Of a DNA stretch of 64,000 bases, positions 41,388-52,886 are shown piece after piece. The notes under the pieces were generated by a model that saw only the letters and a program-made list of their open reading frames with translations, did no database searches and was not told the DNA's origin. A program made the translations under genes and the position numbers. Source of the DNA: Aporrectodea caliginosa. Lineage: Eukaryota > Annelida > Clitellata > Crassiclitellata > Lumbricidae. The stretch is taken from NCBI GenBank assembly GCA_020284085.1, contig JACEVL010000520.1, positions 484,501 to 548,500 of the forward strand, read 5' to 3'. Numbering within the stretch: position 1 is the stretch's first letter; the number at the start of each line of letters is the position of its first letter.

Positions 41388-43400
41388 TGCTTTTGGGAAT
41401 TTGTTTCGATGGTGCACGACCATTTGCAGAACAAACTGTTACTCTTCCTCATTATCTGACCAGGGCTTCATTAAATAACTTCATGAGAGCAACTCCTTTC
41501 TTCGCCGAAGTGGTGCAGAAATCAGGTAGTGCTTTTGTAAGTGGATTATGTATCGGAGGAAGCCTCTTTGGAAGTTCATCAGATCTCTGATTGTTGCGCA
41601 TGCTGTAGACCATGCTCTGCTTTTCGTCGATGGTGACTGAATCGTCAAAAAGGCTGAGGCCATCCAGGGTCTCCGACAAAATACCAAAGATGTCATTAAA
41701 TGCTGTTAGGGCGACCTGTGAGACTTCCTTGTCTTGGTTGGTATGGATTGCCTTTATGCATTCTAGATCGTTCTTTGGGGCTCATTGGGTGGGTACAGAT
41801 GAACCAGTACTTCACGTAAGTTGTTGTCACAAAAAGGGACACTCGAAGTAAATGATTCCACACCTTTTGAGAATAGGATTGTCGAGATGCCCTCTGAGCT
41901 CTGGCGTTGTTGAATGGGAAACTGATCCCTGAAAAGCCACATCTTGATCGCATAGATCGCACGTGCCATCCAACGCGCGCGGTGAAATGCCCCTGGTTAC
42001 CTGAACTTTATTCTTTTTGGTGGAATTCCTCCTTGAAAAATGACTGTTAGCTCTAGTAGCTCTTTGTAGTCGTCGCTGTGATAGTCAGTACTCAGTTGGT
42101 GCAATGCAAAAGCATGACATTGTCTCGAATTTCTGTGACACGCTGTGCTGCATCTTTATCCTCCATTGCTGTGCGATACTTGGCTTGATCTATTTGCGGC
42201 CAGAAGTCGCGGAAATATCCAAAGCGTTCCAATTTTGGAGACCTTGCAAAATCATGCAGTGAAAACATTTTTCCAGAACAATTTCAGAAACGTAATGTCG
42301 ACATGTCAAGAGTTCCTTTCCTAATTCCGTTTCCAGCTTGATGCATACACCGCCCTTGCAACCCGTGTTGCTTGCCGCTGTGTCGAAACACGTGGCCATG
42401 ATTCTGTCTTCCAATCCCCAACTTCTGATATCGGCCAAACATGCATCTGAAATGACGGCATCTGTCCCGGATTGGAGTTTGGGGATGGCCAGTAGCTTGG
42501 TCACATCCTTGCCAGATACCATTATTGGAAGGCGATCAACACACCCTCGTCCCTCGTCCTGTATCACCTGTCATGATCTTGTCGTCCCAATGAACAGTAA
42601 GAGGAACCTTAGGATCGAAAGATTCACGTATCTCTGCTGCTAGGGCTGCACGGTTATCTTTCCTAGCTCGATGGATCGCTGAAAAACTGATAATCAGCTC
42701 ACCAGCTGGTGCTGCATATATAGATTGGATGCACCGAGAGCAGACAAAATGTGAGAGGCCTTCCTGCTGCTGGTTTTGGAGCGATCTAGAGCTGCTGCAA
42801 CATCACGAGTAACTTCAGAGATTGTTCCCTTTCGCTGCTTTCGTGGCCAAGCAGATGTCGAAGGTTCTGGCTCTTTTCCCGAGCTATCTGATGACTTTTC
42901 CCAACAGAGAAACCTCCTTAGCTGTGCTAGCACGATAAATTTCCTCACGCTCTGAAAGTGCTGCTGACCTTGCCAGCGTCCTCTCTTCTTGCCTTGCAAG
43001 TTTGATATCAATGCCTGCCATGGAACCACGTCGTCGTTTCTCATGCTGTGCTTTTAAAAACTGCCGATCCTCTTCTATCTTAATTATTGTCATCGCATCT
43101 TTATACGCAATATCAAAGGATCCTGCAGGGAATCCTTGAGAGAATCGCGTTTTCCCCCTTCAGTTTCTGACTCCCTTGAAATATTTTTGTCGAGGTTTTT
43201 GCCATTCCTTATGAAGATGTCGTAGCTGATCCCAAACACGATTCTTAGCCCTCGTTGGAATCCGTGCTCTTTCCCAAATTGGAAGTACCATTGGTTAGCG
43301 TTTCTTTCACGCTGTCATCCAGACTCTGATTTCTTAGTGTATGGAAATTGAACAGCACCTTGAGAACCTCTCCTCGTGCAGGTAGTTTCGCATAACCGAA
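41388..43400 (-). pseudogene. Transposase-like gene, frameshifted (unit B)
   Basis: Copy of the 31735-33745 pseudogene with the same breaks, including DRIMATCFDTAASNTG near 42405 and LSLFDDSVTIDEKQSMVYSM near 41640. The same frameshifts in both copies show that it was dead before the duplication. Small differences (for example FCTTSAKK versus VCTTSAKK near its C-terminus) accumulated later. Confidence 0.6.
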
Positions 43401-43705
43401 GTATTCTTCAGTACTGCTTATCATAAAAATTTCTGAATTTTTAAAATCAATTTTATCATCTCACCTGCGATATGATGCATTAATAAAAACCACTACTACC
43501 CGCCATTTGCAACACGAGACCAGTGACACAAACAGCACGAGATCAGTTACGTCATCATCGTGAATATTTATTAGTTGGGAACCGGCCACTAAGAAAGGGT
43601 CTAAGGCTCGCATGTATTGAAATCTTGGATAGAATGCCTATACTCGTAATGCAACCGGGTTCCTATAATTTTGCGCTATCATCGAGAGACCCTCCTCCGA
43701 CAATG

Positions 43706-43862
43706 AAACAAACACAGTAAGCGCTAAGGTAGTCGGTAAATTCGCCATGTAATGATTTGTAAACCAGCAGTGCAAGTATGTATTTAATGCGGTACTGCAC
43801 TGGAAGCCAATGTAGTAGTGGCGTCACATGGCCGTATCTCCGACAGTTGCAAAAAAGTAAAG
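43706..43862 (-). mobile_element. LINE C-terminal remnant (unit B)
   Basis: Same as 34055-34210, with HVTPLLHWLPVQYRIKYIL on the minus strand. Confidence 0.7.
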
Positions 43863-44135
43863 TACCCGACAGAATCGCCTGAATAGCGGCAGAATCGTTT
43901 TTTGGCGTCATTGTTTTGCACAGTTGAAGAGGCCTAATAATGGAGGTGTTTTGCGAGCAGTTTTGTGGATCGAAAAGTTTTCACCCATAACCGTTGCACT
44001 CCACTATCATAGATTCTAAATCCGTAGGATATCTATAGTACAGGAGGGGGTGTTTACGTTAAAATTCAGCAACAGTCGTATGCTCATCCGTAGATCGTCG
44101 TAGGTCTTAATGTTTTCTGGTGCCAGCCGGAGATG
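43858..44135 (-). pseudogene. DEG/ENaC fragment (unit B)
   Basis: Copy of 34205-34480. TMTPKNDSAAIQAILSG is readable on the minus strand up to the junction with the LINE remnant. Upstream parts are in other frames. A one-base difference near 43962 (CAGTTTTGTGG versus CAGTTTGTGG in A) changes the frame of the NCSQN segment between the copies. Confidence 0.72.
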
Positions 44136-44512
44136 TGCGGAAGGGCGAAATTACTTCCGCGACCGGATGTCCGTGCATTACACAATCGTGCTTAGTGCCA
44201 GCCGTTGCCAGTCTCAAAGGAGGAGGGCGACGCTAATGGTCTTTGTTACTACACAGCGTTGTTAAACTGCAGAAAAGTAGACGACAAATAAGGGCCTGGA
44301 ATAGACGTACATGTTCGGTCTATATGTTTCTTTTGCATTGTAGGTTATTCTACTGGAGACCTATTTTATTGTATTGTGTAGCCTTGTGTTTTTACATTTA
44401 CCGGGCGTAGAGGTGGAACTGCTTGTTACAATTATTGATATATTGTACGATAGGCCTATTGTTATAAGATAGAAACCCGTTTTTAGGAGGATTGTGAAAA
44501 AGTCCTTTAAAA

Positions 44513-44543
<31 letters not shown>

Positions 44544-44618
44544 TAATAACGACAATTTATATGGCGCCGTAACGCGGCCATACCGCTACAAGGGCGCCTC
44601 ACGTACAACTAATGATAG

Positions 44619-44626
44619 CTGTGCAT
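44619..44626. other. Target-site duplication, left (CTGTGCAT)
   Basis: Paired with 46510-46517. The single empty copy is in unit A at 34965-34972. The octamer fits the hAT preference nTnnnnAn. Confidence 0.93.
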
Positions 44627-46509
44627 TAGGGTATAGCAAGAAATATGTTTTGGTTTAAAATGAACTTTGGCACAATCAGAGAGGTTGCTCCTGTCCCTAA
44701 ACATAAGTATTAAAGAAAGATTGCATCAAATTTATGGCATCTAACTTTGCCGCCGAGCAACCAAAGTTTTGTCTACTTTCGCAGTTGTAAACCATGGCAA
44801 AAAAGACGTGTACTGTGGAAATACCTTATTAAAAATGGCGTTAAAACTAGAAAGAAAGTTCCTGCCCCGTATTATGGGTGTGCTTCCGAGTTGCCAAAAA
44901 ATCAGCTACATGTAATTGCAAATGTTAGACAGTTTTACATGATTAGAAAATCAGAACATTCAAAACAACTCCAGCGTCAAAATTGCGAAGGAAGTTGCTA
45001 CAAATGTCATTGATGTCTGAATTAAAGCTGGAATTCCCACTAGCACCTTAAGATCCACAGAACACAAGTTGGAAGATTTGCATAAAGAAATAAGGAATGT
45101 TATGAAAAAGAAAGCATAAAATTAAGAAACAGCCATTAAAGAGCTCAGAGTGAATAGCTCGAAATTGTTTAGGGAAAGCTCTAACTGCTTGTCAGACGCT
45201 TGATGTCGTAAGTTTCAAACCAATTCATGGAGGTTTGCCAGAAATTAGAGGTTTTCAGAGTTTGAGTAAAGATCAAAGTTTCCTCTATGAAATGTGTTTG
45301 GCTGTTGAAAGTGGATCGATTTCAGAAAGTTTAATTAGCAGAGAGAATGGAAAGATAGCCCACAGTCATTGGCTTACTACTGCTAATAGGTTATAGGCCT
45401 ACTCATTACGCCTTTACGTATCGACATCCCAACCATTCCAAAGTTTATTTTTTACATTAGCAGAATACATTATCAAAGTATATGATCCTATTTGGATTGA
45501 AATAAAGCTGAAGCCCCAGTGTTATGATGGTGCTACTCATTATTTGAAAGCTATTCATTTATCACGTTCTTACCATCCATTGAGAGATAGGTCGTTGATA
45601 AATGTATGCAACAGAATGGCTTCTATGGTCATTGGTCACCAAGAAAATGTGTTACTGAATATGATGATTGATGAGAGAAAACACATACGAGATCTGACAG
45701 CCAGAAGAATTAAAGTAGAAAGGGAAGATGATCGTTGTCACCATAGCAGTTCTAGTGATGTTAGAAAATTCACAATCCCGAAACTCAGTTTTGAAGCCAC
45801 TGACTATACTTAACTATGAGCTAGTAAAGTGGTTGGATTTTCACAGATGTGACCTCCTATAACTTGCAAGTTTACAAAAAATGACCGTGAGGAAGCCATT
45901 AAAACAGTATGACAGATCTTGAAAAATACCCTTGCTTCACGCTAGCAGTAAAGAGCCATGTCAAAGTTGTTACAGATGCAGCAAGGTCAGTTTGTTGAAA
46001 GAACGTAGAGAAGGCTGCATTCGAGCAAAGCTCGAATCCCGCAAAAACATGGCCAAATATACCACAAAAAGTGATTGGAATTCATATTATAAGTGAAACG
46101 TAGGCCTATTGTGTGCTTGTGAATTTTTTTCCGAAGTAGGGCCTAAACGTAATTAAGGATTACAACTTTTTTAACCTTAACAGATTATTCCATGTATTAT
46201 ATTTCGAATATTGTATTGCTTGTATCTCATAATTGTCAGAATTGTCAAAGAAATTAACCTGTTCTATAAACTGCAGCTTACAATATTCATATAATTACTA
46301 CTTCAGTTAATAAAATAATATAATTTCAACGGTGTTTTTTCGGTACCTCAATAGACGCATTGTGCGGTATATTGCAATAACTTGAGAGACATGGCGGCAA
46401 AGTTAGGCATCACACTAAACACATAATATCTATACCAGACACTATCCTATGCATAGGAGCATCAAATTAATATATGCCATACATAATCTGTTCTGGTCAC
46501 TATGCCCTA
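44627..46509. mobile_element. 1883-bp hAT-like TIR transposon, only in unit B
   Basis: Ends TAGGGTATAGCAAG and, reversed, TAGGGCATAGTGACC fit the hAT start YAGNG. Both sides carry CTGTGCAT. About 110 bp inside each end is a further inverted pair: GGCATCTAACTTTGCCGCC on the left and, reversed from the right, GATGCCTAACTTTGCCGCC. The interior encodes a degraded protein of a family I cannot place among classical transposases. The empty site in unit A proves insertion after or during divergence of the two units. Confidence 0.9.
44740..46080 (+). pseudogene. Degraded gene inside the unit B transposon, family unnamed
   Basis: Frames in order: KRRVLWKYLIKNG and VPAPYYGCASELPKNQLHV (44747-45013); EIKLKPQCYDGATHYLKAI and LLNMMIDERKHIRDLTARRI, then RKFTIPKLSFEATDY (45500-45813); YELVKWLDFHRCDL near 45825; and near 45995-46080 RREGCIRAKLESRKNMAKY. 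The last two segments match the closing part of a protein family that I recall as repetitive in cnidarians and arthropods (a block ending in R-D/E-G-F-I-R-A-K and S-R-K-x-M). Stops and frameshifts interrupt it. I do not recognise a catalytic motif, so calling it the transposase is an inference from its position between the TIRs. Confidence 0.55.
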
Positions 46510-46517
46510 CTGTGCAT
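46510..46517. other. Target-site duplication, right (CTGTGCAT)
   Basis: Second copy of the octamer at 44619-44626. Confidence 0.93.
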
Positions 46518-47200
46518 ATCAAAAAGGTCTTTTAGTCTTTGGGGTTTCTGCCCCATCACTAGACTCAGAGTTTTTGACACAGTCTATATCACAGCTATCA
46601 CGATCTGAAGTATCAGATTCAAATAAATTGGCTGCTGTTTTAATACTACTGTACCTGGACTTTGGATCAGTAGTAATAGATTGTCTCTGCACTATTCATT
46701 GAATCATCTGTGAATCCAACAAGTAAATTTCAGAATAAGATCTGGTAGAAGGTTTTGAACATGCCAACCTTTGAGCAACTCTGAGTAGGCTTCTTGAAGG
46801 GAACTGTAGGGCCTATAAATTCCCGGAATGAATCAATCCTAGTCAGTTTCCAATTAAAACGTACTGAAAACAAGCAAGTCAATAAAGAGATTAGAAACAC
46901 CGGATACATTAGACTAGACTGTTTGTTGTTGGGTATTTTAGGATTTTTCTTGCAATGTAATTTTTTTAATAGGCTAAAAGAATAATTTAAATTTAAACTT
47001 GTACAAAGTTCCAATAATCTAATTTTCTAATATGTTAATAATATGTTCTGACCCGATGCCAAACTTTAGCCGGAACAATTGTCTGGCTAAAGTTTTGAAA
47101 ATCATTTTGAAAATCATTGTTTTGAAAAATATTATTATTTACTTTTGATAGGAAGTGACTTTCCCTTTTTACAAAATGGTGGATTAATTTGAAATTGGTT

Positions 47201-47205
47201 ATGGA
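47201..47205. other. Empty site of the unit A LINE (ATGGA)
   Basis: Unit B reads GGTTATGGATAATATAAG without interruption; unit A has the 860-bp LINE here. Confidence 0.85.
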
Positions 47206-48683
47206 TAATATAAGAAAGTGTAAGTAAATATAAATAAATAATTAAGCTTAGGAAAGCCTTAAATGTACAGAAGTCAAGAAAATTGTTTTAAAAATTAACA
47301 TGATTTATTTACTCCTCAGCTCTAATTTGTTCTATTTTATATAATTATTATTTAATCATTTATTCATACAACCGATCATCAGAGAATAAGGTATCCAATA
47401 ATCCAGTGACGTCAACTTACAACACAGTCGTCGTTATGTAGAAGTATTGGCCTTCTTTCGCAATTGTGCTACATTCTGGTGGTTCTGTTGGAAATTGCAG
47501 TCTGCAAGTTAACTTGGTATTTCAACGTGAAAGAGATTTCCATTGCTGTCAGGCAATGCAGTGGTAGTTTTGTCACCAGTGTCATTTTCACTTGCTCCTT
47601 GTACCGGTTCGAGTCTCTTTGAGGCGATTACTGCGTTATTCCTTCAAGCACAATTGCTCTGCACCACGGAGTCTCTGTCCTTTGGTAGCCTACTGTGTGC
47701 AATTTTGAACCTTGGATGGAGGGTACGGTACAATCAAAGACAGTCGTATTCGTAAAACTACCTTATATGCTGTTGGAACAGCCATTTTTAATGCAAGGGC
47801 GACCGTTGATGCTACAAGTGCGTCGGCACAAGAGGGCAGAGGGTATTTCTTCCCTTCCTGAATTGACTAGGTGCTCCTTTAGTATTCAACTTTGACCTTA
47901 ACTGATTTCATTAGTATTGCTTTGAAAAAGACCTTTCATTGGAAGAAGTAAGTTTCATCTTCCTAGCCAAAATACCAAGTCAGAAACAAAACTTTAGGAG
48001 TTAAATTCAAAATGAAGTTGTTAGAGCCAGTAGATCAATAAATGTTAGATTTTTTAAAGGTACTAAAACATTTGACACCAAAGAGCTATAATAACGAGAA
48101 AAAAAGTGAAAATGAAGGAAAATTAAATAAGTTTAGGGAATGGTTAAAAGTCGTACCCTCATCCTGACATGTGGATTTGTCCCATGAGGCTCTTCTTTTA
48201 AAATTTCTGTTTGCGCTCACTCTCAAAGTGGTGCCGATGCTCGTTGATATTTAATACGCCAAAATGACTCAACCAAATATGACACCTTTACAGATTAGTT
48301 AGCGATAGCCAAAAGTAGGCCCTACACGTTAACTGCTTTATAAAAATACTTGGAATAAGACAATCAAGCAACTGCACTATTCTCTTTGAGTAGAATTACA
48401 AAGACGTTACAAAGAAGCCGCCGATAAGCACTCACCATTTAGTATTACAGCTGCTAAGCAATGTATACAATTACGAATGTCAAAATAAAGTGCCTACAAA
48501 ATACCTGTGAGATCATAATCGATTATGCTTTATCGCCATTTGCTGCAATTTGCTAAACAATTGCTAGAATGTTGTTCAACCAATTACGCTTAAGTAGAAA
48601 TCAAATCTGCTGTAATTTAGACATTATTAAAACAAAAGTATCTCTGATTACTTTTCTAGTTATTGTATTCTTGCGTGCAGCTA
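47206..48683. other. 3' flank of gene 5, containing the segment lost from unit A
   Basis: 47206-47866 matches unit A. 47867-48761, which includes the last codons of gene 5, has no counterpart in A. No other gene is seen; small ORFs lack domains. Confidence 0.5.
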
Positions 48684-50243
48684 TTACTTCTGCACGGACT
48701 CAGTCTGTCTGTTATCTTCAACCTGCTTTCGTCGACTGGCGAATACAATCTTCATCAAGGAATAAATCAGCTCTATTACCTCGGCCGCTGTCAGGACATA
48801 GATCCCGAGCCAGAGATTCAAGGAACCGCCGAGATTTGACACCATTGTGTCCCATGACACAGCTGGGACGTTGTTAATCAGCTGAACGCTTTTCATTTGC
48901 ATTTTCACGGTGATCTTGATGAAGTTCTGCTCGATCAATTTCAGATTCTGTAACTGATCGAATATTTCCGGCTCACTCAAGTTATTGGGGTTCTTCCACA
49001 GGTTCTCGTAGACCGCGAATTTCTTCTTATACCGATCGTCGGAGCGAAGGTAAAAGTCATAGAATCCCAGGTGGTAGTAAATGTTGGGCCATTGGGCTGT
49101 TGAACTGCTGTACTCATATTGCGTTTCAGAACATTCGAGTGGACAATCACATGCGTCTCCATCGGGAGCAAATTCCCAGGAACAACGGAGAACCTTCCAA
49201 AACTCGTCTGTTATGTTGTTGTCGACGATATACTTTGGAGAATTTTCGAGAAATCGTGTGATGTTAGCGCAAACAGTGTAGTTGCTCATCTGCAATTCGA
49301 CGTCGGTAAAATACTCGAAGATGTCAATGCAACTGCACATCTGTATGAACTGGCGCTGTCTACACAGACTTATGCACGTTGCCTGGCCATAAGGTGGTGA
49401 CTCCTTCTCACCAGGGTAGATGCTATCACGCCTGGTGCAATTGTCGTATGGATATGGCCTTCGGGTGATATTATTCTGCTTCACGGTAACAATCAACTCT
49501 GTACCTGGAGCTACGTATATTGCAGTCGACGGCCGTGGTTTTACGTCTCTCGGGTGGATCATGACTCTGATCCCTCTCGACAGAGGAACTCGAATCCAAT
49601 CGTAAAATGAGTTAATTGTCTTCGAGAAGAAATTATCGAGAAAGACAATCGTGCTGATTCCAGCACCGTCAACGTACGCTTCTGGCCGAAGCGTCTTGCA
49701 GACTTGAAGTGGTTTATTCAGAGACGAGAACTGACTGCAATTGGATGGTACAAAGAAATCCCAATCGTAGGAATCGCAATTCACTACAAAATCGTTGTCG
49801 GAAGATATTGCTATGATATCGCCGTCATTCAGCAAAGGGATGTTTGCACTAAAAGTCGAAATCATCTGGTGGAATCTCCAGACAGTATCGTTAGTTCTCA
49901 TGTCATCTGGAGCTTGATCTCTTATAAACTGAAGCTTCTCCAAATACTTTTCGTATAACGGAAGATAGCTTTTAAAATCCGATACCGGAAAAAGATTGCA
50001 AATTGTGATATCCGGAAAATTCGGTTTACTGTTAACCACTAAAAAGTTTCTGGCAACTGAATAACGGTTGTAGTTCATGAGAACCGTAACGACTTGAAAC
50101 AGCAACATCGAAAAACAGACTAACAACGAAATCAGCCAGAAAGTGCGAACAACCCAACTGTGAGCTTTTATTGTGCGGCTTACACCTTTCACACCAGTAG
50201 TTTCGCCAAACTTTTGCAACTCTCGTTTTATCTGGTCATACAT
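48684..50243 (-). CDS. DEG/ENaC family sodium channel subunit (gene 5)
   Basis: Intact 519-residue single-exon subunit, the undeleted sister of gene 4. N-terminus KFGETTGVKGVSRTI shows Lys19-Gly20 at the His-Gly position. TM1 at about 33-56, FPDITICNLFPV, NNITRRPYPYDNC, CISLCRQRQFIQMCSCIDIF, CDCPLEC and TM2 within GGSLNLWLGIYVLTAAEV follow. The filter triplet is G-I-Y, unlike GVS in genes 1-3 and 6, which may alter conductance or selectivity. The native tail runs about 24 residues after IELIYS and is Lys/Arg/Glu/Gln rich. Together with gene 4 it forms a subfamily diverged from the others. The start is placed by homology; the frame is closed upstream. Confidence 0.93.
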   Translation of the reverse strand: MYDQIKRELQKFGETTGVKGVSRTIKAHSWVVRTFWLISLLVCFSMLLFQVVTVLMNYNRYSVARNFLVVNSKPNFPDITICNLFPVSDFKSYLPLYEKYLEKLQFIRDQAPDDMRTNDTVWRFHQMISTFSANIPLLNDGDIIAISSDNDFVVNCDSYDWDFFVPSNCSQFSSLNKPLQVCKTLRPEAYVDGAGISTIVFLDNFFSKTINSFYDWIRVPLSRGIRVMIHPRDVKPRPSTAIYVAPGTELIVTVKQNNITRRPYPYDNCTRRDSIYPGEKESPPYGQATCISLCRQRQFIQMCSCIDIFEYFTDVELQMSNYTVCANITRFLENSPKYIVDNNITDEFWKVLRCSWEFAPDGDACDCPLECSETQYEYSSSTAQWPNIYYHLGFYDFYLRSDDRYKKKFAVYENLWKNPNNLSEPEIFDQLQNLKLIEQNFIKITVKMQMKSVQLINNVPAVSWDTMVSNLGGSLNLWLGIYVLTAAEVIELIYSLMKIVFASRRKQVEDNRQTESVQK

Positions 50244-51118
50244 GGTTGATAAGTTGAATCACAAACTCGTGTAGTTTAAGTGCTTGCTTTTGTTATTTCT
50301 CTAGATGGGTAAAGGAACGTGTGACTTACTCTTCTACGAAGTAGCTGTGGTCTGTTTCGAATGCGCCCTATAGAATCCACAAAACCTACCTCAACAGTTG
50401 TACATGACACAGGTAGGCCTACACCATGATCTCTAGGCTCAGTCACATCAATGCCCACAGGCTTAAACAAGCGCAAGCGGTCGTTGCAGCTCTACCGTAG
50501 CTGCCGTATAACTGACTTGCAGATTATCAGACTCCATTAGTCCTACAAAAATCTATAGATTGACGCACTGAATCAATGACCAAATGAGCAATGCGTTGGC
50601 TGACGTTGATGAGTGCATCAGCTGCACTGGGTAGTGTCGCCCACAATTGAAAATCTATAGACATTAGTGCTTTTTGAAACAATCAATACCAGACTATTTA
50701 TGCGTCAGAGGAAACAAAGTCGACATATACAATCATGTATTTATGGTTTGCGTACATAAACCAGCGAATTCGTTTCCATTAATGTAAAGCCCAATGTCCG
50801 TCCATTTTTAGACGTCTAATTGTCTGCTGCACTGTTGTCGCTAGTAGGGTTCTTAAAAGCACTTTGCGAGATGCACATTAGCAAAATTGCTTTTACTGAA
50901 TTTGCTGATGAGTGGCCTACCATCAATTGTGTAACTACGAACCCAATGTTTAGATTGTTTAGCAACTGCGGGTGCACTACTGCACAAGACTAAAGCTGCA
51001 ACTAGGGACCGTGTAAAGCCTGATGAATTAGTGAAGACTGTTTTCACAAGTCCTACATGCAAACAAAATATGAAGTAATTTAATTTGGCTACTGAAGAAC
51101 GCAGTAGCTAATAACTTC
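50244..51118 (-). promoter_or_regulatory. 5' flank of gene 5
   Basis: Same as the gene 4 flank. A palindromic GTAGGCCTAC lies at about 50413. No promoter element can be named. Confidence 0.3.
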
Positions 51119-51800
51119 TATGGCGCCGGTGTCTATGGCGCCCGCTCGATGAGGGACACGATCAGCGAAGAACTCGAGGCAATAAAGGAATGGGCTACAG
51201 ATAACGATCTCCGGATGAACACAAATAAGCACAAAAAGATGCTGGTCGCCCGATGATTATGAACATCTATCTTGCCACATCTTATCCAGGGCATGGAGCG
51301 TGTAACCGAGATGAAGATCCTCGGCGTCATCCTTCGAGGCGATCTCCGGGCCACATCGCACGTTGAACGGGTCTTGGGATCGTGCACTGGATCTCTTCAA
51401 GCACTTAGGGTGCTAAGAGCCCTTGGACTATCTCCCGAGGCGCTGTCCACCGTTGCCAGGACCTCGACAGTCTCCCGCCTCCTCTACGCGTCGCCCGACT
51501 GGTGGGGATTCACATCGGCAGAAGATCGCTCGAGATTCGAACGCTTCCAGAGGAAAATGCAACGGATGCAGTTCCTCTCATGATCCGACATCGAGCCACT
51601 CACGGTGAAGGCGAACGCCGCTGACGCGCGTCTGTTGAGGGCGGTGACAAAAAAATGACGCGAACGTCTTGCGGAGACTCTTCCCGCCCACCGCTCAGCG
51701 CCATTACAACATGCGCCTCAGTTATCACCCCATCCAACTTCCGATAAAAGACGACAGAAATGTCGTACCAAGAATTTCTTATAAAATACGGTAACATACA
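51119..51800 (+). mobile_element. LINE RT C-terminal fragment (unit B)
   Basis: Copy of 39545-40225; TEMKILGVILRGDLRATSHV is in the frame 51272-51583. Confidence 0.75.
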
Positions 51801-52614
51801 TACGCTAGTTTAAGCCTTCTAGCGAACGGTAAAGTACCCATCAGCAACTGTTACCCCTATATTAGATTTGCCTGCCTTTTCATTATGTAACTCGCTGCGG
51901 TTTGTGAGTCTGTTTTATTCAACGAAGATACATATAAATATAAAATGTGCAATGCATTAACCGATACCGCACGATAAATGAAAATGGATTTCTTTCAATA
52001 AAAAGTCAGTGAATCAATATTACTCAGTAGGCTATTCAACATGTTTGCGAATTTGCTTCGAGGCGTTATGACCATTCAATGAAATGATTTTATTAAGCTA
52101 AGCTGAAAGTAGTATAATTATTATATGTGCCAAATATAAAAACCAAAATCGGTGAACCAATGACCTCAACGAATTGCACATGTCAACATGGATTTCAGAC
52201 TTCGGTAGAGAGACCGGGGGGAAGTAGCAAATTTCGAATTGCACACGTTTTTGGGAATTTATAACAAGAACAATTGCAATCTTTTTAATCAGACTATGGC
52301 CTTATATTTTAGATATAGGCTAATTATAAAGGAAACGCATTAGATGGATTTAAATATCAAATACCGGTATAGCAATAAGACCATAAAAATGATGAGCATC
52401 GCCGGGTGACAAGTTAACCAGTAACTGGGTATGTTGTAAAATGAGCACTGGCATATTGTAACGATACTGGGGATGAAAGTTCAAAAATATAAAATTTTGC
52501 TTCTTTGCTAAATTGTAACACTAAATTTCTTGTAACTACGCGTTAAAAATAAAATAGTCTACCATGTTAGGTAAGCCCAATAGTTACTTTAAAAGATACA
52601 GAAATTGTGCAAGT

Positions 52615-52860
52615 AACGGCTTTTGCAACTTGCAAGTGACCCGTTGTAACGTAAACATGAAAAAAACATAGAAACATAGTTGGGTTGCCGACCGTTGCCG
52701 CATTGTTGGTTATTGTTTACTATTGTTCAGTACCGAGTTAGGTTTAAACCTAGGCCTACTGTAGCCTAGTAGGCCTATCTATGTTGTAGGCCTATATGGG
52801 AGAGTCTTGGTTAGATATGCTACTTACAAAGATCATAAACACATAATAATGGGCAAAAGA
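52615..52860 (+). repeat. GGCCTA-rich terminal segment of unit B
   Basis: Counterpart of 41030-41265, slightly longer and more diverged than the rest of the unit. Inverted relative at 28180-28412. Confidence 0.6.
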
Positions 52861-52886
52861 CGCCGACAATAGAGCGACCGACATAT

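Larger units (their letters stand above)
41329..52886 (+). repeat. Segmental duplication unit B
   Basis: Direct copy of unit A with very few substitutions. It carries the hAT-like insertion 44627-46509, lacks the LINE found at 35660-36519 and retains 47867-48761, which A has lost. Confidence 0.92.
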
